This document shows, one piece after another, positions 41,559-50,789 of a stretch of DNA of 50,809 nucleotides (position 1 is its first letter; each line of letters starts with the position of its first letter). This DNA comes from JAAYZQ01 sp034428935 (GTDB lineage: Bacteria > Chloroflexota > Anaerolineae > JAAYZQ01). The stretch is taken from assembly GCA_034428935.1 (NCBI GenBank), contig DAOUHB010000073.1, positions 1-50,809 of the forward strand. Reading direction: 5' to 3'. Under the pieces are notes generated by a model. The model worked only from the letters and a program-made list of their open reading frames with translations. It was not told the DNA's origin and ran no database searches. The position numbers and the translations under genes were made by a program.

Positions 41559-44107
41559 GGCGCAGCGCCTCGGCGGTGACCGTCCGGCCCATGCGCAGCG
41601 CGGGATAGACGCCGGCCAGCAGGGCGGCGAGCAGCGCCACGACCAGGGCCTGGAGGAACGGCCCCGGCTCCACCCGCATCTGGAGCGTCCAACCGAAGGA
41701 GCGGAGGTTGATGATATAGATGAGGATCAGCGACAGCACCACGCCCGTGGGCATGGCCAGCAGCCCGGCCACGGCGCCCATGAGCCCCGTCTCCAGCATG
41801 ACCAGGCCCCAGAGTTGGCGGGCGGTGAGGCCCACGGCGCGGAGGATGCCCAGCTCCCGCTGTTTCTCGAGCTGGAGGGAGAGGAGGGCGCTCAACACGC
41901 CGATGAAGGCCACGCCCGTGGCCAGGATCTGGAGGGCGCCGGTGATGGCAAAGGTCCGGTCAAAGACGGCCATCGCCTCCCCACGCAGGTCCTGGTTGGG
42001 CTGCACAAAGAGCTTTTGCCGGGGAGCCAGGGCGTCGCCCAGCTCCCGGGCCAGCAGGGTGGCGTCGACGCCGGGGGCCAGGCGCAGGGAGAGGGCCGTC
42101 AGGGCGTCGTCGTCCCAGTGGCGGCGATAGGTGCCCAGGGTCATGGCCACCGTGCCGCTGGTGGTGGCATAGTCATAGTAGACGCCGGCCACCGGAAAAT
42201 CGCGGGGGCCCTCGGCCGTCTGCAGCGTCACCGTGGTGCCGCGGCGCGGCAGGTCCAGGCGGTTGGCATAGGGCTCGGAGACGACGACGGCCCCCTGCTC
42301 CATGGCGGCCCACAGCTCGCCCTGGGGCATGGCCGTGGAGACGAAGGGCCGTTGGGCAAAACCGGGATCCTCCACGGCAAAGATCGACGCCGGCCCCTCG
42401 GGCGACTCGACGGTGGCCGACCGCAGCGCGTCCACCTGCTCCACGCCCGGCCACGCGGCGGCCATCTCCCGGACGCCGGGGGCCAGGGGCGTCGTCGCCT
42501 GGGTCCCGGTATAGCCGGGGGCCGTCACGTACACGTCGCCCAGGAGCACCTGGTCCAGCCAGGTGACGACGGTGTGGCGAAAGCTGCCGATCATCAAGCT
42601 GACGCCGATGGTCACCGCCACGGCCACCATGAGGGCGGCCACGGCCACGCCCGTACGGCTGATGGCGCTCACCACGTTGCGCGGCGCCATGCGGCCCAGG
42701 GCACCCCCCAGCCGTCCCAGGGGCCCGGCCGCCAGGCGCATGGAGAGCGCCGTGGTGATGGGTGTCAGGGCGGCAAAGGCGGCCACGGCGGCAAAGGTGC
42801 CGGCAAAGCTCACGAACAGGCTGTCGGTGGGCAGGGCCAGCAGCAGGGCGCCGCCCAGGCCGACCAGCAGCCCGGCGAGGGCCACGCGGCCCACGGCCCG
42901 CCGCGCCTTGCCCTCCAGCACCGAGCGCGAGAGGGCGGCCCGGGCCGGCACGGAGGCCGCCTCCCAGGCGGGCGGTGCTGCGGCCAGCACCGTGGCCACC
43001 ACGCCCAGGACCGCGCCCTTGACCAGGCTGGAGGCTGCGATCTCGACCTCCTGGACGGTGACCGAGAAGTAGAGGTCGTTGACCGTCTGCGTCACGGCCC
43101 GCACCGCGCCGCGGCCCATGGCGACGCCCAGGAGCAGGCCCAGGGCCGAGCCGGCAATGCCCACCAGGAGCGCCTCGCCGGTAACGAGCGCAAATATCTC
43201 GCGGCGGGTGACGCCAAGGGCGCGCAGGGTGCCAAAGAGCGGCCGGCGCTGGACGACGGAAAAGGTCATGGTGTTATAGATGAGAAAGAGACCCACCACC
43301 AGGGCCAGCAGGCTGAGGGCCAGCAGGTTGAGGCGAAAGGCGGCCGTCATCTCGGCCACGGTGCCGGCCCGGGCGGCGACCTCCACAACGGCCGCCCCCG
43401 CCGGCAGCATGGCCTCCAGGCGCTGCCGGGCGGCGGCATCCCCCTCGGGCAGGATCAGGTCGATGCGGTCCAGCCGGCCGAGGCGGCCCGTGATCTCCTG
43501 GGCGGTGGCGATGTCGGCCAGGAGCAGGCCGTCGAGGGCGCGGCGGCTCAGGTCGTCGGCGGGCTCCAGGAGGCCGGCGACGAACGCCTGGCGCTCGTAG
43601 CCGCCCACCTCCAGGGAGAGCGGATCGCCCGCCGCCAGGCCGTAGCGGGCCGCCATCTCGGACGACAGCAGCACGGCGCCGGGCCGGGTGAGGAGCGCCG
43701 AGAGCTGGTCCACGGGGGCACTGCCATCGCCCCACAGGTAGCTGCGAAAGGGCGCCTCGGCAAAGGGATCGACGCCCAGGAGCTGCAGGGGCCGGCCGCC
43801 CAGTTGGGGCGACGACAGGATGTCGGTGACCACGGGCGCGGCGGCCGTGCCCGGGTCGAGGCCGCCGCGGCGGTACGCCACATAGATCCCCTCGTCGATC
43901 CCCTGGGAGCCGGCGACGGCCTGGTGGGTGGCGCGGCCGGCCACGGCGTCGGTGCTGTAGTCAAAGGCGCGGGCGGCGCTGCTGTTGGCCAGGTCCACGG
44001 CCACGGCCACGCCGACGCCCAGGGCGATGCCCAGGATCATCAGCGCCGTCTGCCAGGGGTGGCGGGCCAGGGTGCGCCAGCCGACGTTCCAGAGTGTGCG
44101 CGGTGCC

Positions 44108-44115
<8 letters not shown>
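41551..44115 (-). CDS. ABC transporter permease, FtsX/MacB type
   Basis: This 854-residue permease has an N-terminal membrane helix (about 22-42), an extracytoplasmic domain, three helices with the FtsX cytoplasmic loop (RRPLFGTLRALGVTRREIF), a central pair of helices, a second extracytoplasmic domain, and a second FtsX unit (LEKQRELGILRAVGLTARQLW), ending with two helices. This two-FtsX layout matches lipoprotein-release or macrolide-type exporters. The ATG at 44115 overlaps the ATPase gene by 8 bases. It forms a complex with the ATPase at 44108-44812 and probably the lipocalin. Confidence 0.94.
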
Positions 44116-44812
<697 letters not shown>

Positions 44813-44832
44813 ACGTCTAGACCTCGCCCGCC

Positions 44833-44841
44833 ATTATACCA
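44833..44841 (-). promoter_or_regulatory. Extended -10 promoter for the ABC transporter operon
   Basis: TGGTATAAT on the minus strand (44841-44833) is an extended -10 element with a full TATAAT. No good -35 is seen at 16-17 bases upstream, which fits an extended -10 type. It lies 21 bases before the ATPase ATG. Confidence 0.6.
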
Positions 44842-44903
44842 CGGGTGAGGCCGCGCTTCCGATTCCGGGATGGGGGTTGGCAAAGCGGGCGCGCGCCGCG
44901 CGG

Positions 44904-45368
44904 TCAGTCCCGGCCCTTGACCAGCACGCTCCAGGTGCCCCGCTGGACGACCTTGTCGTCCTGGTTGACGACCTCGACCTTCAGGCTGACCAGGCCGCCG
45001 CCCAGGCGGGGCATGGCCTTGGTCTCGGTGACGGTGGCCCGCAGCCGGACCGTGTCGCCGATATAGACCGGCAGGCTGAACTTCCAGTCGCCGATCTCGC
45101 GAAAGGCCAGGGCCGTCTCCTCCAGGAAGCCGAGGCGCATGGCCAGGCCGCTGGCGATGGACATGATCAGGAGCCCGTGGGCCACCCGCTGCCCGAAAGC
45201 GTGCTCAGCGGCATAGACGGCGTCGGTGTGGATGGCGTTCCAGTCGCCGCTGAGGGCGGCAAAGGTCACCACGTCGGCCTCGGTGATGGTCCGGGCGGGG
45301 CTGGTGATGCTCTGGCCGGGCTCGAACTCCTCGAAGAACAGCCCGGTGCGAACCGCCAGTTGTGCCAT
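44904..45368 (-). CDS. MaoC-like (R)-enoyl-CoA hydratase/dehydratase
   Basis: This 154-residue hot-dog-fold protein has the MaoC signature SGDWNAIHTD, with Asp and His of the active site, and the downstream AHGLLIMSIASGL helix. The family hydrates trans-2-enoyl-CoA with R stereochemistry. The usual Pro after Asn is Ala. The ATG at 45368 follows AGGAG. Upstream lie paired palindromes (45448-45503) that may be its operators. No other fatty acid gene is adjacent; the acyl-CoA dehydrogenase at 25319 is far away. Confidence 0.92.
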   Translation of the reverse strand: MAQLAVRTGLFFEEFEPGQSITSPARTITEADVVTFAALSGDWNAIHTDAVYAAEHAFGQRVAHGLLIMSIASGLAMRLGFLEETALAFREIGDWKFSLPVYIGDTVRLRATVTETKAMPRLGGGLVSLKVEVVNQDDKVVQRGTWSVLVKGRD

Positions 45369-45447
45369 GTCTCTTCTCCTCACTGTGCTATCGAGCATCC
45401 CATGCTCATCAGGGTAAGATCTGCCGAACTGCGCGCAGTGGAGGAGT

Positions 45448-45503
45448 CCCGAACTTGTTCGGGCGGGCCTACATGAGAGGCAGACTGCCCGAACCAGTTC
45501 GGG
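45448..45503. promoter_or_regulatory. Paired palindromic operator-like sites upstream of the MaoC gene
   Basis: CCCGAAC-N2-GTTCGGG occurs at 45448-45463 and again at 45488-45503, exactly 40 bases apart. A further half-site CCGAAC lies at 45424-45429 beside a 12-base palindrome ACTGCGCGCAGT (45428-45439). A separate GAGCAT-N3-ATGCTC repeat is at 45393-45407. The 2-base loop is poor for RNA hairpins, so protein-binding DNA sites are more likely. The regulator is unknown. Confidence 0.6.
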
Positions 45504-45549
45504 GCTCCCAAGCCGTGAGTCTCTGTCATCGTCGGCCGGGTAGGTATCC

Positions 45550-45843
45550 TCACTCGTCCTCGTCGGCAAATGCCGCGCAGCAGGGGCAGGTGTTGGCGTG
45601 CAGGCCGGCCGGCACGTCCTCCGGGCCGATGGAGCCGCCGTCCCGCGTCGGCCAGCGGCCGGTCTCCAGCCAGTGCCCGAAGCGGGGATCGTCCAGGTGG
45701 AGGACGCAGGTCTCGCCCGCCGTCTGCACCAGGGCCGACAGGCGGTCGGAGCAGGCCGGGCAGAGTCGCTCCATGCGGCCGCGGCCCATCACCGGCCGGA
45801 AGCGGCCCTCGGCGGGGCCGCCGCAGCTCAGGCAGTTGGTCAT
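45550..45843 (-). CDS. Small cysteine-rich protein, probably zinc-binding, function unknown
   Basis: This 97-residue protein has CLSCGG and CPAC near the N-terminus and CPCC near the C-terminus, with a central HLDDPRFGHWLETGRW segment. It may bind zinc through the first two pairs. I do not recognise a family. Its ATG overlaps the stop of the TIGR04076-like gene (ATGA, 45840-45843), so the two are translated together. Confidence 0.8.
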   Translation of the reverse strand: MTNCLSCGGPAEGRFRPVMGRGRMERLCPACSDRLSALVQTAGETCVLHLDDPRFGHWLETGRWPTRDGGSIGPEDVPAGLHANTCPCCAAFADEDE

Positions 45844-46136
45844 GGTTCTGTCCTCAGGCGCCGGATCTCGAATACGACGGGGTTCCAGGCATCGGGGCAG
45901 GCGTGGGTGGCCACGTCGCGCTCGGCGGTCCAGGGAAACTCGGCGCCATAGCGCATGGCAAACACCTTGGGCAAGAAGCTGTACAGGGCATGGATGCACA
46001 CCTTGCCCTGCACCGTCTGCCCGTCAAAGAGCACCTCGTCGCCCACCTTGTGGCCGGCGGCGCAGTAGCCCTCCTGCTTGATGACGCGGGCGACGATGGT
46101 GTAGCCCTCGTCCACGTAGGGTGGCTCCTCCGTCAT
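45840..46136 (-). CDS. TIGR04076-family small protein
   Basis: This 98-residue protein has the family pattern: a beta strand (YTIVARVIKQEG), a Cys followed by GHKVGDEVLF, CIHALYSFLPKVFAMRYGAEFPW, and ACPDAWNPVVFEIRRL at the C-terminus. Three conserved Cys may bind metal. Function is not established. The ATG at 46136 follows GGAGG by 8 bases. It heads a two-gene operon divergent from the ComQXPA-like locus. Confidence 0.85.
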   Translation of the reverse strand: MTEEPPYVDEGYTIVARVIKQEGYCAAGHKVGDEVLFDGQTVQGKVCIHALYSFLPKVFAMRYGAEFPWTAERDVATHACPDAWNPVVFEIRRLRTEP

Positions 46137-46199
46137 GGTCTCGACCTCCGAATCATATTCCGGCAAACGACCTGCCGGCCAGTCAATCATGGCCTGAAC

Positions 46200-46228
46200 A
46201 TTATAAACTAGGTTTGCCGATATCAAAA
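46200..46228 (-). promoter_or_regulatory. Probable promoter for the TIGR04076 operon
   Basis: On the minus strand a full TATAAT (46205-46200) is preceded 17 bases upstream by TTTTGA (46228-46223), a weak -35. The -10 is flanked by an 8-base inverted repeat, CGGCAAAC (46161-46168) and GTTTGCCG (46212-46219). Confidence 0.55.
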
Positions 46229-46243
46229 ATGGCCCGGGCGGAT

Positions 46244-46272
46244 TTGCTCCTATTGCAGCCATGTGGTATAAT
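46244..46272 (+). promoter_or_regulatory. Promoter for the ComQXPA-like operon
   Basis: TTGCTC (46244-46249) and TATAAT (46267-46272) are 17 bases apart, and a TG at 46264-46265 makes an extended -10. It leaves a leader of about 130 bases before the peptide gene. The leader has no other clear gene. Confidence 0.75.
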
Positions 46273-46408
46273 GTTTGGGCTCCCATGCGGGGCGATGCTG
46301 TGTTGACTGTTGCTCCAGGCTGGATAACCACGTCCGGTGGCCCATGAGCGATTCGTGGAGCCTTGACTCTGGAACCCGAACCGTTTGCAAAGTAGTGGAG
46401 GATCTGCC

Positions 46409-46660
46409 ATGGACACAGAAACCGTCAGGATCGTGCGCTCACTCTACCGAGGCAACCCCCAATTCTGTCGCACACCGTCCAGCGATCCCACGGCGCTTCT
46501 TGTACGCATGCAGATGGAGGATGCCGAAACAGCCAGGATTCTGGCCGGCCCCCTGCACTCGCTGCTGGACCGGTCGCCGGAGCAAATCCTCGCCTACGTT
46601 CTGGAAGGAGACCCGCCAGTATGGGAGGGGACGCCACCCGAACCCATTCCTCCCGCTTGA
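46409..46660 (+). CDS. Candidate ComX-like pheromone precursor peptide
   Basis: This 83-residue protein has no signal peptide and a single Trp (Trp72) near the end, in DPPVWEGTPPEPIPPA. The middle segment ALLVRMQMEDAETARILA resembles by eye the ComX segment ACLIGFDVQETETIIKAY. In Bacillus, ComX is made as a short precursor, isoprenylated on its Trp by ComQ, trimmed and exported. The ATG at 46409 follows GGAGG (46396-46400) by 8 bases. The next gene, a ComQ-like prenyltransferase, begins inside its Trp codon. Differences: Trp is 12 residues from the end rather than 3-5, and the precursor is longer than most ComX. The pheromone role is inferred from context and the Trp. Confidence 0.6.
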   Translation: MDTETVRIVRSLYRGNPQFCRTPSSDPTALLVRMQMEDAETARILAGPLHSLLDRSPEQILAYVLEGDPPVWEGTPPEPIPPA

Positions 46661-47679
46661 GCGCCTCCCTGCCACCGTCTACGGCACTCGACACACTCTA
46701 CGATTACATTCTCGCACAGCTAGCGACATCTGGAATTGCGGGCGGTCTGCGCGCCACGTTGGAGCGACTATGCCGCACGGCACGGCTCCAGGACGATGCC
46801 CTGCCGTTGGGGCTGCTGCCCATGTGGAGCTACCTGGCTGCCGGAGGGCACCCCTGGACACGCGTCGCGGGCGTGGCTTCCGCCTGGCGTTGTTTGCACC
46901 TGGCCGGCAAGCTGTTGAACGAGGCTGCTGCCGGATGCGCCAGCGCGCTGCTGCCCGACGAGCCTGTGTCTGGTGTCCTCAACGTCGGCACGAGCCTGAT
47001 CTTCCTTTCCCAGGCGATTCTGTGCCGGGCGACAGAGGTCGGTGCCACGCCCACAGCCGTCGTGGCCCTGGAGGCAGAGTTCGCCCGCGCCGGGCTCCGG
47101 GCGGCTGCCGGCCAGCACGCGCGGCTGCACAAAACAACGACGGGCTCGTGGGATGACTATCAAGTTGTGGTCAGCGCGCGTAGCGGCGGTCCATTTGCCC
47201 TCGCCACACGGGTGGGGGCACTGGTTCGCTGGAGCGAACATGCCGGCCAGGGAACGGCGCGCAGCGACGTGCCGGCTTACGTCGAGGCATTGGCGCAATA
47301 TGGCCACCAGCTCGGTCTGATGCTTCAGTTGGCCGACGATTTTAACGGCACCTGGCGCCCGCGTGGTAGGAGCGATCTGGCGGCCGCGAACCACTCGTGG
47401 CCACTTCTCTATGCCCGGTCAATGGGCGATGCAGATCAACTCGTGCAACTCGATTCTCTGTTGAGCCGCGGCGAGGACAATCCTGTCGCGGAAGCAAGAG
47501 CGCGCACGCTTTTAACCCAATTGGACGTGCCCCTGGCCATGATCGTGGCCGCGGAGGAGCACCGGGCCGTGGCAGAAGCTGCCCTGGCGCCGCTCGCCGA
47601 CTCGCCCGCCCGCCAGGCGTTGGTTGCCCTGCTGCGCCGCATCACCCTGGCACCGCCTGAGGTGTCACCATGCCCCTGA
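46621..47679 (+). CDS. ComQ-like isoprenyl transferase (polyprenyl synthetase fold)
   Basis: This 352-residue protein has the all-helical isoprenyl diphosphate synthase pattern: a helix with CLHLAGKLL, LNVGTSLIFLSQA, a GQHARL segment and the second Asp motif QLADDFNGTW with SDLAAANHSWPLLYA after it. The first Asp-rich motif (usually DDxxD) is replaced by LNEAAAG, so it should not elongate isoprenoids normally. Loss of chain-extension function and transfer to a peptide is the ComQ behaviour; this match is an inference. The ATG at 46621 follows AAGGAG by 10 bases and overlaps the peptide gene by 40 bases. A TTG at 46657 is a less likely start. Confidence 0.78.
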   Translation: MGGDATRTHSSRLSASLPPSTALDTLYDYILAQLATSGIAGGLRATLERLCRTARLQDDALPLGLLPMWSYLAAGGHPWTRVAGVASAWRCLHLAGKLLNEAAAGCASALLPDEPVSGVLNVGTSLIFLSQAILCRATEVGATPTAVVALEAEFARAGLRAAAGQHARLHKTTTGSWDDYQVVVSARSGGPFALATRVGALVRWSEHAGQGTARSDVPAYVEALAQYGHQLGLMLQLADDFNGTWRPRGRSDLAAANHSWPLLYARSMGDADQLVQLDSLLSRGEDNPVAEARARTLLTQLDVPLAMIVAAEEHRAVAEAALAPLADSPARQALVALLRRITLAPPEVSPCP

Positions 47680-50108
47680 AGAATCGGGCGGTTTCTCACT
47701 TGCGGTTGAGAGGAGCCTACCTGCTATTTGTGGTCGGCCTCCTCGTCCTGTCGGCGATGGCCGCGAGCATGGCCGTGGCTGTGATCCAGCCGGAGACCGG
47801 GGTGCAGTGGGATACGCGGTCTGGTAGGGTGACGGCGGTCAGCGGCCCCGCGGCTGACCGAGCAGAGATACGGGTAGGAGATCGACTGGTCAAGGTCGAT
47901 GGCCTGTCTTTGCCCGATCTGCCCAATGCTGGCCACAGCAAGCGGCCGGGTGATACGCTATCTCTCACCATCGACCGGGATGGTGAAAGGCACACCGTCT
48001 CGCTAACCCTGCAGCCCGCAGCCCCGTCCACTGTCGGCGAGCGGGTGATCCCCATCGCCATTGGCTTCGGATTCGGGCTCATCGGCCTCGGTGCGTACGT
48101 GTTGAGCCGCCGCCGTTTCCCGGCGGCGCTCCTGGCCCTGGAATGCCTGGCCGTGGCTGGCGCCCTGGCGGCCGGTACGCTTTCGACGTTCAAAATCCCA
48201 CTCGCCTCTCGCCTGTTCAATGCTTCTCTGGTGTGGGTGGCGGTGTTGGGTATGCATTTGCATCTCGTTTTCCCAACAGTGCACAGTGGCCGGGCCGAAC
48301 GCACCATCCGGAGGTTGGCCTATGGCCTGGCCGGGTTGTTCACCCTGTTTTTCCTGTTCCCTGCCTGGTCGGCGTGGCGGTGGCAACCCTGGTATCCCGG
48401 CCTGCAGTGGGGCATCCAGCTCGGCCTGGCCCTCTCTCTGCTCGGCCAAATAGCTCTGCTGGTCAGGGCAACGCGGAGTAGCCGGCCCCTGGCTCGGCGC
48501 CACTCCCGGCTGTTGACTGCCGGGGCCGGCCTGGGCGTGGCGCCGTTCTTGCTGATGGCGCTTTTTCCTCACCTGCTGACCGGCTCTCCCTGGTGGCCCT
48601 ACCAGTACACCTTTCCCTTCACGCTCATCCTGCCGCTGGCCTATGGCTACGCCCTGAGCCGGGAGCGCTTGAGCCGGTGGGATCGGACCATTTCCCGGGT
48701 GCTGACCGTGTTTTGCACGGCGATCCTGCTCTTTGGCGCCTTCGGCCTGGCCGTGCAACAGCTCGAACCTCCCGCCATCCCCTGGCTGCGACTGCACCTC
48801 CAGTCGGCCATCCTGGCCCTCGCAGCCGGCCTGGCCTTCTGGCCCCTGGCCCGCATCGCCCGGCGTTGGACAGAGTGGATCCTCTTCGATGTTCGGTATG
48901 ACTATGCCGGGGTGATGGCCGCCCTGAGCGAACCCCTGGCCCGCACCCTCGATCGGCCCCGGCTGCGATACCTGTTGGTAGAAACGCTCGCACAGGTCAT
49001 GCCTTTCGAAGGTGCAGCGTTATTGTTGGGGCGCGAAGAAGACGAAAGCCTATGCCTCCAGCCGCCGGCGACTTTGCCGGCCGAATCGTACCCGCCATTA
49101 CCGGGAAGCGGCGCGCTGGCTGCGGCCCTGGTCGTTCAAGACGGCCCCCTGACGGCTGCGGAACTCGACCGGCGGCTCGCAGGCACCTCCCTGTTGCCCG
49201 CGGAAGCTGCCTGGCTGCACGGCGAGGGGATCGAGACCTTGCTGCCGTTGGTTCGCGAGAATGAGCTGTTGGGCCTGCTGCTCCTGGGGCCTCGCGCCGG
49301 GGGCGACGTGTTGGATGGCGAGGATCGGCGCATTCTGCAGGCCGTGGCCCTCCAGGCTGCCCTGGCTGCCGAAAACGTGCGCCTGGCCGACGGGCTGCGC
49401 GCCAGCCGCTCCGAGCTGGCCCAGGCCCACGGCCAACTACTCGCGGCACGCGAGGAGGAGCGGCGGCGCCTGGGGTGGGCCTTGCACGACGGTCCCATCC
49501 AGGATCTGTTGGTCATCAGCCACCGGTTGGCCGCTCTGGAGACCGAGGCGGAGGAACATACGCAGGTGCTGGTCGAGCTTCGCCGGGCGGTCGTTTCCCA
49601 GGTTCATCGGCTGCGGGAGTTGTACGCCGAGTTGCGCCCCGGCACCCTGGACGAGTTGGGGCTGTGCCAGGCGGTGCGTGCCCTGGCCATTGAATGTGAG
49701 GAAACTCACGGTTTCTCTGTTGCCCTCGACGTCCACGGCAACATGGCGCAGATGTCGGACGAGGCAGAGGTGACACTCTTCCGCACAGCCCAGGAGGCAT
49801 TGGCCAACGCAGCGCGGCACGCCGGTGCGAAGCACGTTCGACTGGCGATGATGTGCGACGGGCAAGGGGTTGCCTTGACCGTTGTGGACGATGGCCAGGG
49901 TTTCCGGGTGCCCGGGCGGCTGTCAACGTTGGCGAGGACGGGCCATTTCGGCCTGCTGGGGTTAGAGGAGCGGCTGGAACGCCTGGGGGGCTGGCTGGAC
50001 GTGCGGTCGCGGCCTGGGGCGGGAACCCGGGTACAGGCCTGGCTCCCCATCGAGGAGCCACGATCACAATCCCCGAAGCGCAGCGGAGCGGGGGGAGGGG
50101 CATTATGA
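47670..50108 (+). CDS. ComP-like histidine kinase with N-terminal PDZ and polytopic membrane region
   Basis: This 812-residue sensor kinase has a first membrane helix (about 12-38), an extracytoplasmic PDZ-like domain (about 42-115; RVTAVSGPAADRAEIRVGDR), six to seven further helices (about 122-395), a GAF-like domain (about 415-585), and a HisKA_3/HATPase_c core. The phospho-accepting His is His606 in ALHDGPIQD. ATPase motifs include NAARHAG and DDGQGF. The PDZ-then-multihelix-then-NarL-type kinase order is the same as in Bacillus ComP, which senses isoprenylated ComX. It overlaps the ComQ-like gene by 10 bases and the regulator gene by 4. Confidence 0.92.
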   Translation: MPLKNRAVSHLRLRGAYLLFVVGLLVLSAMAASMAVAVIQPETGVQWDTRSGRVTAVSGPAADRAEIRVGDRLVKVDGLSLPDLPNAGHSKRPGDTLSLTIDRDGERHTVSLTLQPAAPSTVGERVIPIAIGFGFGLIGLGAYVLSRRRFPAALLALECLAVAGALAAGTLSTFKIPLASRLFNASLVWVAVLGMHLHLVFPTVHSGRAERTIRRLAYGLAGLFTLFFLFPAWSAWRWQPWYPGLQWGIQLGLALSLLGQIALLVRATRSSRPLARRHSRLLTAGAGLGVAPFLLMALFPHLLTGSPWWPYQYTFPFTLILPLAYGYALSRERLSRWDRTISRVLTVFCTAILLFGAFGLAVQQLEPPAIPWLRLHLQSAILALAAGLAFWPLARIARRWTEWILFDVRYDYAGVMAALSEPLARTLDRPRLRYLLVETLAQVMPFEGAALLLGREEDESLCLQPPATLPAESYPPLPGSGALAAALVVQDGPLTAAELDRRLAGTSLLPAEAAWLHGEGIETLLPLVRENELLGLLLLGPRAGGDVLDGEDRRILQAVALQAALAAENVRLADGLRASRSELAQAHGQLLAAREEERRRLGWALHDGPIQDLLVISHRLAALETEAEEHTQVLVELRRAVVSQVHRLRELYAELRPGTLDELGLCQAVRALAIECEETHGFSVALDVHGNMAQMSDEAEVTLFRTAQEALANAARHAGAKHVRLAMMCDGQGVALTVVDDGQGFRVPGRLSTLARTGHFGLLGLEERLERLGGWLDVRSRPGAGTRVQAWLPIEEPRSQSPKRSGAGGGAL

Positions 50109-50785
50109 CAGGCATGAATGAGACGAACGGTACAGAGGGCACACGTGGTTCAGAATGCATTCGCGTGTTGCTGGCAGACGACCACCCGGCCATGCGAGCC
50201 GGCATCCGCGCCATCCTGGAAAAAGCGTCTGACATTCAGGTCGTCGGAGAGGCAGGCGACGGAGAGGAAGCGCGGCGCCTGGCGGAGGAGCTGGGCCCCC
50301 AGGTGCTGCTACTCGACCTGAGCATGCCCGGCCCCAAGCCGGAGGACACGGTAGCCTGGGTGCGTGGTCACTCCCCGGAGACAGCGGTGCTGGTGCTGAC
50401 CGCCCACGACGTAGATGCTTACCTGGCCGCAATGGTGGCCGCGGGGATAGCAGGATTCGTGCTCAAGGAGGAAGTGCCGGAGGAGATCGTGAACATAGTA
50501 CGGTGCGTGGCCCGCAAAGAGGTGATCCTCACTGAGGCGCAGTTGGCTCGGGCTCATCGTTGGCAAGAAGAGGTGGGGGCACGCTGGGAGAGCCTGACCA
50601 AGCGCGAACGGGAGGTACTAGCGCTCGTGGCTGGAGGGCGGAGCACCCTACAAATCGCCGAGGCTTTGACCATCGAAACGTGTACGGTAGAGACCCACAT
50701 CGGAAATATTCTGGCCAAGCTAAACGTAGATTCACGGGCTAAGGCGGTGGCGTGGGCATGGCAGCATGGCGCAGTGGAAGAATAG
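50105..50785 (+). CDS. NarL/FixJ-family response regulator (ComA-like)
   Basis: This 226-residue regulator has a receiver domain (RVLLADDHPAMRAGI, phospho-acceptor Asp71 in LLLDLSMP, Thr in VLTAHD, Lys in VLKEE) and a LuxR-type helix-turn-helix (LTKREREVLALVAGGRSTLQIAEAL, TVETHIGNILAKL). ComA and other partners of HisKA_3 kinases belong to this class. Its ATG overlaps the kinase stop (ATGA, 50105-50108). A GGGGAGGGG site precedes it. It is the output of the ComQXPA-like operon; the target genes are unknown. Confidence 0.95.
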   Translation: MTGMNETNGTEGTRGSECIRVLLADDHPAMRAGIRAILEKASDIQVVGEAGDGEEARRLAEELGPQVLLLDLSMPGPKPEDTVAWVRGHSPETAVLVLTAHDVDAYLAAMVAAGIAGFVLKEEVPEEIVNIVRCVARKEVILTEAQLARAHRWQEEVGARWESLTKREREVLALVAGGRSTLQIAEALTIETCTVETHIGNILAKLNVDSRAKAVAWAWQHGAVEE

Positions 50786-50789
50786 ACGG

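Noticed and set aside
45448..45503. LexA/SOS boxes
   Set aside because: Gram-positive LexA boxes have GAAC-N4-GTTC; here the spacer is 2 bases, and the MaoC gene is not a typical SOS gene.
45369..45549. A riboswitch or T-box leader for the MaoC gene
   Set aside because: The palindromes have 2-base loops unsuited to RNA stems, and no specifier or T-box consensus is seen.
46285..46347. A 20-codon frame in the leader of the ComQXPA-like operon
   Set aside because: It starts about 12 bases after the -10 box, has no ribosome-binding site and no similarity to a signal peptide.
46409..46660. A lanthipeptide or other RiPP precursor
   Set aside because: There is only one Cys, no Ser/Thr/Cys-rich core, and no dehydratase, cyclase or radical-SAM gene nearby, whereas a prenyltransferase-like gene is adjacent.
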